DNA from: JAICXG01 sp036825615
GTDB taxonomy: Bacteria; Verrucomicrobiota; Verrucomicrobiia; Chthoniobacterales; UBA10450
NCBI GenBank assembly: GCA_036825615.1
Contig: DAISXY010000001.1
Location: 186,001 to 250,000 of the forward strand
Reading direction: 5' to 3'
DNA length: 64,000 nt
The notes under the pieces were generated by a model. That model worked only from the letters and a program-made list of their open reading frames with translations, did no database searches and was not told where the DNA came from. This document shows positions 45,221-54,597 of the stretch, piece by piece (position 1 is the first letter of the stretch; every line of letters starts with the position of its first letter). A program made the position numbers and the translations under genes.

Positions 45221-46675
45221 TTAGCCTAATCGAGCTAAGGGGCGGAGATAGGCGTGAATCGCGGCGGCGGCTTTGCGGCTGTCCCGCACCGCGCGCACGA
45301 CCAGGTCAGGCCCGCGCACGAGGTCGCCCCCGGCAAAGATGCCGGGAACGCTGGTCATTTGATTCGCGTCAATCACGACTCCGCCCCAACTGTTGACTTC
45401 GATCTTCTCGACGTTGCCGGCGGCAAAGATCGGGACCGGATCAAACCCGTAGGCGATGAGAACAAGGTCGATTGCAATCGTGAACTCTGATCCCGCGATC
45501 GGTCGCGGTTTGCGCCGGCCTTTGGCGTCCGGTTCGCCTAACTCCATTCGCACACAACGCGCTTCCGAGACTTCGCCTTGCGCGTTGCCTGACAAAGAAA
45601 CCGGGTTTGTCAGGAACATGAACTGCGCGCCCTCCTCGATTGCGTTGAGATATTCGCGCCGGCTCCCGGGCATGTTCTCAAGGTCGCGCCGGTAGACGCA
45701 GATCGCTTCGCGCGCGCCCGACCGGATGGCGGTGCGCAGGCAATCCATCGCCGTGTCACCGCCGCCAAAAACCGCGATCCGCTTTCCCTTCACCTCGATC
45801 ATCGATTCGCCGCAGCTCGGACTGAGATTCTTTTGAATAAGGAAAGGCAGCGCGTTAGAAACGCCGCGCAAATTCGCGCCGGGGATATTCAGCTCCTTCG
45901 GCTTTTGCGCGCCGATCGCGAGATAAACCGCATCGAATTCTTCGCGCAAAGCCGACAATGGCAGATCGCGCCCAATCTTTACTCCGGTGCAGAACCTTAC
46001 GCCGCGCTGTCGCAGAAGATCGAACCGTCGCTCGACGATTTTTTTCTCGAGCTTGAACGAAGGAATCCCGTTGACCAGGAGACCACCCAGAGTCTTTTGT
46101 GACTCGAAGATCGAAACGGCGTAGCCGAGTTTCGCCAGCTCATCGGCACAGGCGATTCCGCCAGGACCGCTCCCGACAACGGCGACCTTAAACCCGTTAG
46201 GCACAACCGGTGTGGCATCCACCGCCCCGCGAGCGAAGGCGTATTCGTTGAGAAACTTTTCGATCGCGCCGATCACGACCGGATCGGAGCGCGCGTTCAG
46301 GATGCAGGCGCCTTCGCACAGACGCTCCTGCGGACAGACCCGGCCGCATATTTCCGGCATGTTGCTTTTCGAGCGCGATACTTCCGCGGCTTCGACAAAG
46401 CGGCCGTCGGCAACGAGGCCGAGCCATTCGGGAATGCGATTGCCTAACGGGCAGGTCTGCGCGCAGGGGGGATCGGGACAATTGATACAGCGACTGGCCT
46501 GCTCGCGGGCGGTCGCCTCGTCATAGAGGCCGTAGATTTCATCAAAGTCGCAGATCCGTTCGGCGGGGGAACGCTTCGGCGGCATCTCGCGCGCGATGTT
46601 GCGCCAATTGAATTTCCTCGGCCATGGGTGCGCCAAAGGCTCGGTGGAACCGCTCGTTTGACTCGGCTCGGGCAT
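45221..46675 (-). CDS. gltD: Glutamate synthase small subunit
   Basis: 484 residues, the usual size for GltD. The N-terminal iron-sulphur domain has two Cys clusters (CINCPDPPCAQTC and CGRVCPQERLCEGAC), then the FAD fold AVVGSGPGGIACADELA and the NADPH fold IAVFGGGDTAMDCLRTAI. It passes electrons from NADPH to the large subunit GltB, which converts glutamine and 2-oxoglutarate to two glutamates. No gltB lies within the window. Related subunits also serve other oxidoreductases, so the partner is not certain. The word variants at 45539, 46195 and 46442 fall in this gene. Confidence 0.9.
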   Translation of the reverse strand: MPEPSQTSGSTEPLAHPWPRKFNWRNIAREMPPKRSPAERICDFDEIYGLYDEATAREQASRCINCPDPPCAQTCPLGNRIPEWLGLVADGRFVEAAEVSRSKSNMPEICGRVCPQERLCEGACILNARSDPVVIGAIEKFLNEYAFARGAVDATPVVPNGFKVAVVGSGPGGIACADELAKLGYAVSIFESQKTLGGLLVNGIPSFKLEKKIVERRFDLLRQRGVRFCTGVKIGRDLPLSALREEFDAVYLAIGAQKPKELNIPGANLRGVSNALPFLIQKNLSPSCGESMIEVKGKRIAVFGGGDTAMDCLRTAIRSGAREAICVYRRDLENMPGSRREYLNAIEEGAQFMFLTNPVSLSGNAQGEVSEARCVRMELGEPDAKGRRKPRPIAGSEFTIAIDLVLIAYGFDPVPIFAAGNVEKIEVNSWGGVVIDANQMTSVPGIFAGGDLVRGPDLVVRAVRDSRKAAAAIHAYLRPLARLG

Positions 46676-46833
46676 AGCTTTGTTGCCCTACCAATTCCAT
46701 GGCCGGGGCCGATCCGCTCCGCGTCGGTTGGCAAAGACTGTGCATTTTTTGGGCTGAGATCGGTTTTACCTAACGACTGGAGATGCGGAGGCGCGTCGCT
46801 CTGGACGCGCCGAACCTGCACGCGTGGTATTGA

Positions 46834-49332
46834 CTAGGGGCGGACCTTTTGGAGGAGCTTGTTCGAGCGGGTCGAGACGAAAAGACTGTCGCCGCCGTAC
46901 TTCGCCCGAATCTTATGGTTTCCCAGCGCAAGACTCGAGAGGGTAAGTGTCGCCTCGTTCCCGTCCAGGAATCCACGGCCCAAAAGATCATTCCCGTCGA
47001 AAAACCTCACTTTCCCGGAAGGCATAGCCACACCAAAGCTCGGTGTTACCGTAGCGGTAAAGGTGACTGGATCGCCAGCGTGGGATGGATCTTCGGACGA
47101 AGCGAGAGTGACCCGGCTGCCGCCGAGATTAAACAAGATTGAAATCGAAGGCCCATACAAGTGGCTGACGACGAGATCCGGCGCTCCGTCGTCATTCAGA
47201 TCCGCGGCGGACATGGACGTCGGGGGACCACCGAGGAAGAGCAAGTAGGGCTGGAAGGTACCGTCGCCGTTGCCAAGCAGAAGGCTGATTCTCCCAAAGT
47301 CCACGAATATATCTCCATGGCCCGTTACTACGTCCGGATACCCGTCGCCGTTAAAATCCGCAATGAGACATGGCCCCGAGCCTCCGGTAGGATAGTCGAC
47401 ATATGGTTGAAAAGTCCCGTCACCGTTTCCCAGAAAGACAGAGATAGTCCCATAGGCTGAGTTAGAAACAACCAAATCGGGTTTGCCATCGGAATTAATA
47501 TCGTGGGCGTCTACCCAATGGTAATCCATAATAGCAAGGGGGTAATCAACCCGGGGTTGGAAAGTGCCGTCTCCATTGCCCAGGAACACGCTCGCTCCGG
47601 TAAAATCAAGACCGGAGAAAGTATAGCTGACGATGAGGTCGCTGTTGCCATCGCGATTCAAATCACTTTGCACAATGGATTGCGGCAGGATTCGAGCGGA
47701 TAACTCCTGATGAGTAGGAAAGGTTCCATCGCCGGCGCCGAGCAGGATGCTCACTGTTCCTGGGTTGGTCTGGGTGGCAGTTGCCACATCAAGGTTGCCG
47801 TCGTGATTGAAATCGGACAGTAAGATGGCCTTAGGCGAGGTTGCGGTCGGAAAATCGCGGTGGGATTGGAAGGTACCGTCGCCGTTCCCGAGCAACACAC
47901 TGATGGAGTTATCGTCAAAATTGGCTACCACGATATCGACATTCCCATCGCCGCTAACGTCGCCGAGGATGACACCCTGCGGATTGTTTCCGGTTCGATA
48001 GCTGATGCGAGTGGGAAAGTTGCCATCCCCGGCGTTCAGCAGCACGCTCACACCGACGTCTGTGGCGACAATGTCCGGTTCGCCGTCGCCATTTACGTCT
48101 CCAGTTGTTTCAGATGTCGATGAGCCGGGCAACTCTGTGCGGGCTTGAAAGGTGCCGTTACCAAAACCTTTGACCACAGCCATGCCGAAATCCGCGGTAC
48201 CGCTGCCCAACTCGCTGGCACTTACCAGATCAATCGTGCCATTCCGATCGAAGTCTCCTGTGGCTACACTATAACCCGCTCCGTAGTGCGCGGGCGTCTG
48301 GAATGTGCCATCACCGTTCCCCTTGAAAACGCCAATGATCGTATCGCCCATTACGACCATCATGTCTGCGGTGTTATCACCATCCACATCGCCCGCAGCC
48401 AAATCCATCGGCGACAGAAATGTTGTTGTATCAATCGGCGCTTGGAATGTGCCGTCACCGTTACCCAGGAGGACGCTGAACCGGGCTTGTGCGTAAAACG
48501 CCCCCGTCGCGAGATCTGGTTTTGAATCATTGTTAAAGTCAGCGACGACGAGTTCATCGGCCGGGTCACTGGTCGCGAAATCCTGGTATGGCTGGAATGT
48601 GCCATCGCCGTTACCCAGCAGGACGCTGACCGCATAATGCGACGACGCTCCGACCGCCAAATCGATATTTCCGTCGCGGTTAAAATCCCCGGCGGCGACC
48701 ACCTTTGCATCAAGTGGCGTTGTGTAGGCTACGGGCGCCGGAAAAGTTCCGTCGCCGCGATTTATCAAGACACTCACACTTCCGAGACCTTCCTTGTCGT
48801 TCGCCACCGCGATATCCGGATGTCCGTCGTTGTTGAAATCGCCGACCGCGACCGAGTTAGGGAAGGGCCCGGCCTTAAACTCCGTCCCATCTCGAAAGGT
48901 GCCATCGCCATTACCGTACTGCAGACTCACGACCGTGCCGCCATAGAGAGGGTCATCGAAGTTATTCCCGTGGTCGGCCACGACAATGTCGAGGTTGCCA
49001 TCCCCATCAAAGTCGGCCGCGGCAATATCCTCCGGACCTTCCCCCGCATCATAGCTCAGCGCTTCCCTAAAGGTCCCATCTCCATTGCCGATGAGGATGT
49101 TTGCCGTGCCGGGGCTATATCCATTACACGTCGCGACATCGGGAATACCGTCGCCATTAAAATCGGCCACAGTCTGCGCCGTAACATAGGTATCCGTCGG
49201 GAAAAAAGCATTGCCAAAAAAGCGCGGAGCTTGCGCCTGAGTGGAAGTGACGGCGAAAACGCAACCGCAAAGGCAGCCAACTAATCTGGCGATGAAAGAA
49301 GTCTCACGTTTTGAGCGATGGTTCTTCATCAT
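46834..49332 (-). CDS. Secreted FG-GAP/VCBS repeat protein with Ig-like C-terminus (copy 1)
   Basis: About 832 residues from the ATG at 49332. A signal peptide (ARLVGCLCGCVFAVTSTQAQA) is followed by about a dozen FG-GAP blades, each with a calcium loop (DFNGDGIPDVA, DFDGDGNLDIV) and a GNGDGTFQ turn. The C-terminal 90 residues form an Ig-like domain (DPVTFTATVTPSFGVAMPSG). The blades should make one or two seven-bladed propellers like integrin alpha chains, suited to adhesion or polymer binding. It is a near neighbour and paralogue of the gene at 49454; the shared C-terminal segment is almost identical in pattern. Confidence 0.8.
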   Translation of the reverse strand: MMKNHRSKRETSFIARLVGCLCGCVFAVTSTQAQAPRFFGNAFFPTDTYVTAQTVADFNGDGIPDVATCNGYSPGTANILIGNGDGTFREALSYDAGEGPEDIAAADFDGDGNLDIVVADHGNNFDDPLYGGTVVSLQYGNGDGTFRDGTEFKAGPFPNSVAVGDFNNDGHPDIAVANDKEGLGSVSVLINRGDGTFPAPVAYTTPLDAKVVAAGDFNRDGNIDLAVGASSHYAVSVLLGNGDGTFQPYQDFATSDPADELVVADFNNDSKPDLATGAFYAQARFSVLLGNGDGTFQAPIDTTTFLSPMDLAAGDVDGDNTADMMVVMGDTIIGVFKGNGDGTFQTPAHYGAGYSVATGDFDRNGTIDLVSASELGSGTADFGMAVVKGFGNGTFQARTELPGSSTSETTGDVNGDGEPDIVATDVGVSVLLNAGDGNFPTRISYRTGNNPQGVILGDVSGDGNVDIVVANFDDNSISVLLGNGDGTFQSHRDFPTATSPKAILLSDFNHDGNLDVATATQTNPGTVSILLGAGDGTFPTHQELSARILPQSIVQSDLNRDGNSDLIVSYTFSGLDFTGASVFLGNGDGTFQPRVDYPLAIMDYHWVDAHDINSDGKPDLVVSNSAYGTISVFLGNGDGTFQPYVDYPTGGSGPCLIADFNGDGYPDVVTGHGDIFVDFGRISLLLGNGDGTFQPYLLFLGGPPTSMSAADLNDDGAPDLVVSHLYGPSISILFNLGGSRVTLASSEDPSHAGDPVTFTATVTPSFGVAMPSGKVRFFDGNDLLGRGFLDGNEATLTLSSLALGNHKIRAKYGGDSLFVSTRSNKLLQKVRP

Positions 49333-49453
49333 AAACAAGGCCCTGCCTGCTTTTGCTCAGTGAACTTTCTCCTTGTGCACCGAAACCGTGGCGGAACGCA
49401 AGCAAAATCTTGCCACATGCCGCTCCCCACCACCTGCGCTTTCGCCAGTGGTT

Positions 49454-51982
49454 CTAGGGGCGGACTTTTTGGAGCAGGTTATTGGAGCGGGTTGGGACGA
49501 AGAGGCTGTCTCCGCCATACTTCGCCTTCATCTTGTGGTTTCCCACCGCAAGACTCGAGATGCTGAGAGTGGCCTCGCTTCCATGCAGAACTCCATTGCC
49601 CAAAAGATTGTTCCCATCAAAAAATTTTACTTTCCCAGATGGAACCGCCACACCAAAGGTCGGTGTCACTGTGGCCGTAAAGGTGACCAGATCGCCGGCA
49701 TGGGACGGGTTTTCGGAAGAACTGAGAAAGACGCGGCTGCCGCCGAGATTGAAAAGAACCGAAACCGAATTACCCCGCAAATTGCTGGTCGTGAGATCCA
49801 GCGCGCCATCGCCATTCAAGTCCGCCGCGGAGACTGACCAGGGCGAGCCAGCGTTGTACTCCAGATGCGGCTGGAACGTGCCATCGCCGTTCCCGAGCAA
49901 AAGGCTGATCGCGCCGCGGTTATCGAAAGGATGATCATCACCGGTTACGATGTCAGGATACCCGTCGCCATTAAAATCCCCAATCACGCACGATCTGGGA
50001 GCTGGATTGACAACGTAGTCGACGTGCGGTTCGAACGTGCCATCACCGTTACCCAGAAAAACGGCAACACTCCCGAACTCATTCGAAACAATCAAATCCG
50101 GCTTGCCATCCCGGTTGATATCTCCTGTTGCAACCGTGTGAGATTCCCATGAGTCCGTGAGTTGCAGAGGATAATCGACCCGGCGTTGGAAAGTTCCATC
50201 CCCGTTGCTCAGGAATACGCTCACCTCCTGCGACACGTTAACACCGCTCGCAGTCGCATAGGTCGCCGCCAGGTCTGCCTTGCCATCGGCGTTGAAGTCA
50301 TCGCTCGCGATCGACCAGGGTTCGTCCCCGGCGCGTAGCTCCTGGTGGGCAGAAAAGGTTCCGTCGCCATTGCCGAACAACAAGCTTATCGAGCCAGGCT
50401 CGTTTGAATTAGCATTGATGTTATTTGCGGTTGCCACGTCGAGATTGCCGTCGCTATTAAAGTCAGATAATACGATCCCCCGTGGCTCGGATGCCGTCGG
50501 AAAATTGGTCTTTGACTGGAAGGTGCCGTCACCTTTCCCAAGCAAGAGACTGATCGAATTGCTCTCCCAATTGGTCACCGCGAGATCAGTCTTTCCGTCA
50601 TTGTTCACATCTCCGAGCGCAATGCCCCACGGCTGGGCTTCTGTTTCGTAGTCGGTTCGCGTTGGAAACTGACCATTGCCGTCGTTCAAAAATACGCTAA
50701 CCAGGTTGTAGAAGTAGACCGACGCAACGATGTCCGGCTTTCCGTCGCCATTCACGTCTCCCACAGTATGTGTTTGGGAGTTGTTGCGACTCGGCAGCTC
50801 CGCCCGAGCCTGAAAGGTTCCATCGCCATTGCCTGCGATAAACAAGACACCGTTATCCGGAGGTCGGGAAAAGCTGGTAACAAGGTCAACCGTTCCATTC
50901 CGATCGAAATCTCCCAGCGCGATGTCTCCAGCATCGCCGTAGCTCGTGCCGGTTCTGAACGTGCCATCGCCATTGCCCAGAAAAATGCTGAGTAGCTCAC
51001 CCTCTAACGCCAGAGCCAGGTCCACGGAACCATCCCCATCCAAATCGCCGATTGCCAAACTCTCCGGGGTTTGCGCTGTCGCCGTATTGATAGGCGCTTG
51101 AAAAGTTCCATCGCCGTTACCCAGGAGAAGGCGAAACTCAGAGACTTCGAAGTTTGGTATCACAACAAGGTCGAGCTTGGAATCGCCATTGAAGTCACTG
51201 AGGTCCAGACGCGCAGGAGAATCGCCAGCGGCAAAATCCTGGTGTGCCTGAAATGTGCCGTCACCGTTTCCCAAGAGAACGCTGACGACGTCGTCCACGA
51301 ATGCCGCCACGACCAGATCAAGCTCACCGTCGCCGTTGAGATCCCGAGCCAGGACTGAGTTTGCTCCGGCTCCCGTGGTTTGCCCTATGGGCTCCGCAAA
51401 AGTCCCGTCGCCGTTACCAAAGAGGACACTCACGTTTCCCCTTTCATCGTCAAAGTTTGCGACGGCGATGTCCTGGTTCCCATCGCTGTTAAAGTCGCCT
51501 ACTGCAACCGCGGTGGGCGAATGCCCGGCGTTGAAGCTTTTTGGGTTTTGAAAGGTGCCGTCGCCGTTGCCGAGGACCACGTTTATCCCCTTCTCAGGCA
51601 CGCCAGCGTTCACGTGAGGGTCCGCCGGGTTCACAGTCACCAGGTCGAGGTGGTCATCCCCATTGAAGTCGCCGGCCGCAATTTCTTCGCCATCTGGTCC
51701 ACTATTATAGCTCTGGGCCTCTGCAAAAGTTCCATCGCCACGGCCGAGCAGAATGTCTACTTCGTCAGTTCCAACAGACGCGGCCAAATCGGGCAAACCA
51801 TCTTCATTAAAATCAGCCACCACCAGCGCTTTGATGTTGGTTGTGGTTGGGAAAAACGGCGGATCAAAAAAACGCGAAGTTTGGCCTCTGCCCGATGTTA
51901 TGGCGAGCAAACAACAGCAAACGCAAATCGCTAATCTGGCGAGGAAGGAGGAGTCATGAGCTGAGCGATCGCTAGTCGTCAT
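49454..51982 (-). CDS. Secreted FG-GAP/VCBS repeat protein with Ig-like C-terminus (copy 2)
   Basis: 842 residues. Same architecture as the gene at 46834: a signal peptide (LARLAICVCCCLLAITSGRG), about a dozen FG-GAP blades (DFNEDGLPDLA, GNGDGTFQNPKSFN, DINRDGKPDLIV) and a C-terminal Ig-like domain ending in LFVPTRSNNLLQKVRP, a close match to the end of copy 1 (LFVSTRSNKLLQKVRP). The tandem same-strand arrangement with about 120 bp between the copies points to gene duplication. Long antisense frames here are a by-product of the repeats. Confidence 0.8.
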   Translation of the reverse strand: MTTSDRSAHDSSFLARLAICVCCCLLAITSGRGQTSRFFDPPFFPTTTNIKALVVADFNEDGLPDLAASVGTDEVDILLGRGDGTFAEAQSYNSGPDGEEIAAGDFNGDDHLDLVTVNPADPHVNAGVPEKGINVVLGNGDGTFQNPKSFNAGHSPTAVAVGDFNSDGNQDIAVANFDDERGNVSVLFGNGDGTFAEPIGQTTGAGANSVLARDLNGDGELDLVVAAFVDDVVSVLLGNGDGTFQAHQDFAAGDSPARLDLSDFNGDSKLDLVVIPNFEVSEFRLLLGNGDGTFQAPINTATAQTPESLAIGDLDGDGSVDLALALEGELLSIFLGNGDGTFRTGTSYGDAGDIALGDFDRNGTVDLVTSFSRPPDNGVLFIAGNGDGTFQARAELPSRNNSQTHTVGDVNGDGKPDIVASVYFYNLVSVFLNDGNGQFPTRTDYETEAQPWGIALGDVNNDGKTDLAVTNWESNSISLLLGKGDGTFQSKTNFPTASEPRGIVLSDFNSDGNLDVATANNINANSNEPGSISLLFGNGDGTFSAHQELRAGDEPWSIASDDFNADGKADLAATYATASGVNVSQEVSVFLSNGDGTFQRRVDYPLQLTDSWESHTVATGDINRDGKPDLIVSNEFGSVAVFLGNGDGTFEPHVDYVVNPAPRSCVIGDFNGDGYPDIVTGDDHPFDNRGAISLLLGNGDGTFQPHLEYNAGSPWSVSAADLNGDGALDLTTSNLRGNSVSVLFNLGGSRVFLSSSENPSHAGDLVTFTATVTPTFGVAVPSGKVKFFDGNNLLGNGVLHGSEATLSISSLAVGNHKMKAKYGGDSLFVPTRSNNLLQKVRP

Positions 51983-52123
51983 ACTGGAGGCGGTTCCGTT
52001 TTCTTGGCACCGCCCATTTTTCTACTCGGAAACACCAACGGCAGGCAAGCGAAATCCACTGGCGCAGTGCCCGCAGCCGATCATCCGAGCAACAAACCCG
52101 GTTCCGCGCCTCCAGTAACTGCT

Positions 52124-52579
52124 CTAGTATCGCAGCAGAGGCCGCCACCAGGGAATGCCGGCGAGCATAAGAACAAGCGAGATCGCGTAAGCCACGGCTG
52201 CGCCGCGGAATTTCATTCGCTCAGTTCGCCCTTTGCGCGAAAGGGCGGCGCCGACGTGAGCGCAAATCACCGCCAGCAGCATCATGGTGGTGTGCTCGAC
52301 GGTGAAGAAGCGCGGCTCCTTGTATTTCATCGCGGCGCCGAAATCGGCAAAGGCTGTATGCGTCGCAGGGCTGAGCCAGACAAACAAGATCAAGCCAATT
52401 AGGAACTCAAGATCGATCGCAATGACAAAGATAACCGTGAAAAGGCGGAGTCTGCCGATTGGCTTGTCGCCGCCCCAGCCAGCGAAGGCGAGAAAGATAG
52501 CGACGAGCGCGGCGGCGAGGACGAGCCAGCGGAGCCAGCCGTGGAGGGCCAGCAATTGTGGGTAAAGATTAGCGATCAT
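52124..52579 (-). CDS. Four-helix integral membrane protein, cytochrome b-like
   Basis: 151 residues with four hydrophobic helices. Conserved-looking histidines and motifs (LHGWLRWLVLAAALVA; FFTVEHTTMMLLAVICAHVG) resemble a family of small membrane proteins annotated as cytochrome b-like in Bacteroidota. The histidines in helices 1 and 3 could bind haem, but that is inference. It lies 8 bp downstream of the decarboxylase gene on the same strand, so they are probably cotranscribed. Confidence 0.65.
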   Translation of the reverse strand: MIANLYPQLLALHGWLRWLVLAAALVAIFLAFAGWGGDKPIGRLRLFTVIFVIAIDLEFLIGLILFVWLSPATHTAFADFGAAMKYKEPRFFTVEHTTMMLLAVICAHVGAALSRKGRTERMKFRGAAVAYAISLVLMLAGIPWWRPLLRY

Positions 52580-52586
52580 TTTCGAG

Positions 52587-54422
52587 TTATGGCTGATGAG
52601 AATTATTATGTCGAGCGCGCTTTGCCGATTGTTTCGCCGCTCTGGCCGGAATTTTCCATCCCCGCAGGCGCGCCACTTCCAACCCGATCCTTTCCAGCTG
52701 CGGACTTATATCCTCACGCGGGATCATGACTTCGATCACGCTAACTGTGTCTGACTGGCGGGCGCGGCGAATCGCTTCCTCCAGCTCGCCCTTAGTCGAG
52801 GCCGTAACCGCTTCGCCGCCGCCGACGAGTTCGCAGATTCTTCCATAATTCCATTGCGTGATCGTGGTGAAGCTACCTTCGTGAATCCGTCGCATCGTGC
52901 CATAACCGTCGTTGTTCAGGATAAAGACGATCGGATCCAACCCGAGACGGACGGCGGTGGAAAGTTCGGTCCCGGTCATTTGAAAGGCGCCGTCGCCGAC
53001 GATCACGAAAGGGCGCAAATTTTTCGCAGCTAATGATACCCCGACCGCGGCAGGAACGGCGAACCCCATCGACATGTAGTAAGCGGGAGCGATGAATTGC
53101 GCCTGCCGCTCACTCTTAACCCCGACGGCCCCGAAAATTGCGTCGCCGATATCAGCAATGACACAGCAGCGCTCATCGAGATGGAGCGAAAGGATGCGGA
53201 AGAAATCAACCACCGTAAGCCGGTCGGTGCGCTCGCCTTCTAGCAATGGCTCCGGCACTCGGCGAGAATTGGGATGCCGGAATGACTTTGGCCAGAGGTG
53301 AGATCTGGCCAATCCCTGAAGGAAATCGCGAAACTGGGCTGACTCATAGCGATGGTACTGCACGCTCAACTGTTCGGTGGTGGCGAGGATTGTCCGGCCG
53401 CGATCGAGCCTGGCGGTGTAAAACCCCATACTCATGTCGGTGATGAAGGTGCCGAGCATCAGGACAAGGTCGGATGACTCGAGATACTCGCGCACATGCT
53501 CATCGCTGCTCATCGCGCCTCCGTAGACCCCGAGATAAAGGCGATGATTTTCCGGGATCGCGCTTTTACTCAGGAGATCGGCGGCGATCGGGATGTTAAA
53601 TCGCTCTGCGATCTCTACCACCAGGTGTGCGAGCCGGTAACGCGCCAACTCGACTCCGGCCAGAATCACGGGGCGTTTCGCTTTTTGAAGTAACTCCAGG
53701 GCTTCTGCGAGCGCAGCCTTTAGAGTCGCCGGATCGGAGCTGTCGCCTGGCGAGTGCGGAGGCAACGAGATTGGAATCGCGCGGTCCGCCATGTCGTGCG
53801 GCACCTCGATGTAAACCGGCCGTTTGTGCCGCAGGCAGGCATCGACGCAGCGCGCGATCTCGCCCGCGGCGCGCTCCTCGTCGAGCAGAACCGTGCTCGC
53901 GACCGTGACTTCGTCGTAAACGCGGCGCTGAGTTTCAAATGTCTTCACCTTGTGATGAAGCAACGGATCTTTCTCCCGATCCTTCCGACCGGGCGCCCCG
54001 CTCACCACCACCACCGGCGATTTCTCCGCATAGGCGCCGGCAATCGCGTTGACCACGTTTAAACCTCCGACGCAGTAAGTCACACAAACCAGGCCGATGC
54101 CATTGACGCGCGCGTAGGCGTCGGCGGCAAAGCCGGCGCCGGGCTCATGAGTCATGGTGACGTTTTTGATTCTGGATTTCTCCAGCCAGGCAAAGGCAGG
54201 GAGCGCAAAATCGCCCGGCACACCGAAACTGTAGCGGACCCCGCAGCGATAGAGATACTCAAAGAGAAACTCGCCCAGGCGCATCGTGGCCGGAAAAGAG
54301 CTGTCAGACAGCTGCTGTCGGTTCTTGAATTGGCTCTTACTTGCCAGGTTCCGATTCGCCTGGCGACTCTGGGCATGGGCAAGAGTAAGCTTCCCGCTGT
54401 GATTATTTTGGACTTGGTTCAT
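52587..54422 (-). CDS. ThDP-dependent 2-keto acid decarboxylase (indolepyruvate/pyruvate type)
   Basis: 611 residues in the full frame, or about 565 from the ATG at 54284. The chain has the N-terminal PYR domain glutamate (THEPGAGFAADAYAR), the tandem histidines typical of decarboxylases (LLHHKVKT) and the ThDP diphosphate motif GDGAFQMTGTELS with NNDGYGT. The HH pair distinguishes it from acetolactate synthase. It should decarboxylate a 2-keto acid to an aldehyde; pyruvate, indolepyruvate and phenylpyruvate are candidates. The first 46 residues are polar, low in conservation, and may not be translated; the conserved part begins at MRLGEFLFEYL. Confidence 0.85.
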   Translation of the reverse strand: MNQVQNNHSGKLTLAHAQSRQANRNLASKSQFKNRQQLSDSSFPATMRLGEFLFEYLYRCGVRYSFGVPGDFALPAFAWLEKSRIKNVTMTHEPGAGFAADAYARVNGIGLVCVTYCVGGLNVVNAIAGAYAEKSPVVVVSGAPGRKDREKDPLLHHKVKTFETQRRVYDEVTVASTVLLDEERAAGEIARCVDACLRHKRPVYIEVPHDMADRAIPISLPPHSPGDSSDPATLKAALAEALELLQKAKRPVILAGVELARYRLAHLVVEIAERFNIPIAADLLSKSAIPENHRLYLGVYGGAMSSDEHVREYLESSDLVLMLGTFITDMSMGFYTARLDRGRTILATTEQLSVQYHRYESAQFRDFLQGLARSHLWPKSFRHPNSRRVPEPLLEGERTDRLTVVDFFRILSLHLDERCCVIADIGDAIFGAVGVKSERQAQFIAPAYYMSMGFAVPAAVGVSLAAKNLRPFVIVGDGAFQMTGTELSTAVRLGLDPIVFILNNDGYGTMRRIHEGSFTTITQWNYGRICELVGGGEAVTASTKGELEEAIRRARQSDTVSVIEVMIPREDISPQLERIGLEVARLRGWKIPARAAKQSAKRARHNNSHQP

Positions 54423-54597
54423 GGCCGAACAATGCGCCTAACGAAGCCTGATGGCTGAGCGTTCTTTGCGAAAGATGCGGCAAATATTGTTCTGCCTGGG
54501 ATCGGGCCCAGCTCGCGGAAGGGGCGCAGTCAGAATCCGCTGGTGCTGCCAGGGGCATTCCCGTATGCTTGACGCCGTTCCCCTGAGGGTCTCACGC

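Noticed and set aside
48637..49284. 215-residue frame opposite the FG-GAP gene
   Set aside because: The periodic FG-GAP DNA keeps the opposite strand open; it has no independent signals.
46834..51982. Regular short repeats suggesting a CRISPR or satellite
   Set aside because: The periodicity follows codons for GNGDGTF and DFNGDG blades and varies synonymously, so it is protein repeat, not an array with spacers.
52587..54422. A pathway link between the keto-acid decarboxylase and the A-T-TE enzyme
   Set aside because: They may share keto-acid substrates, but they are 20 kb apart with unrelated genes between, so the link is only speculation.
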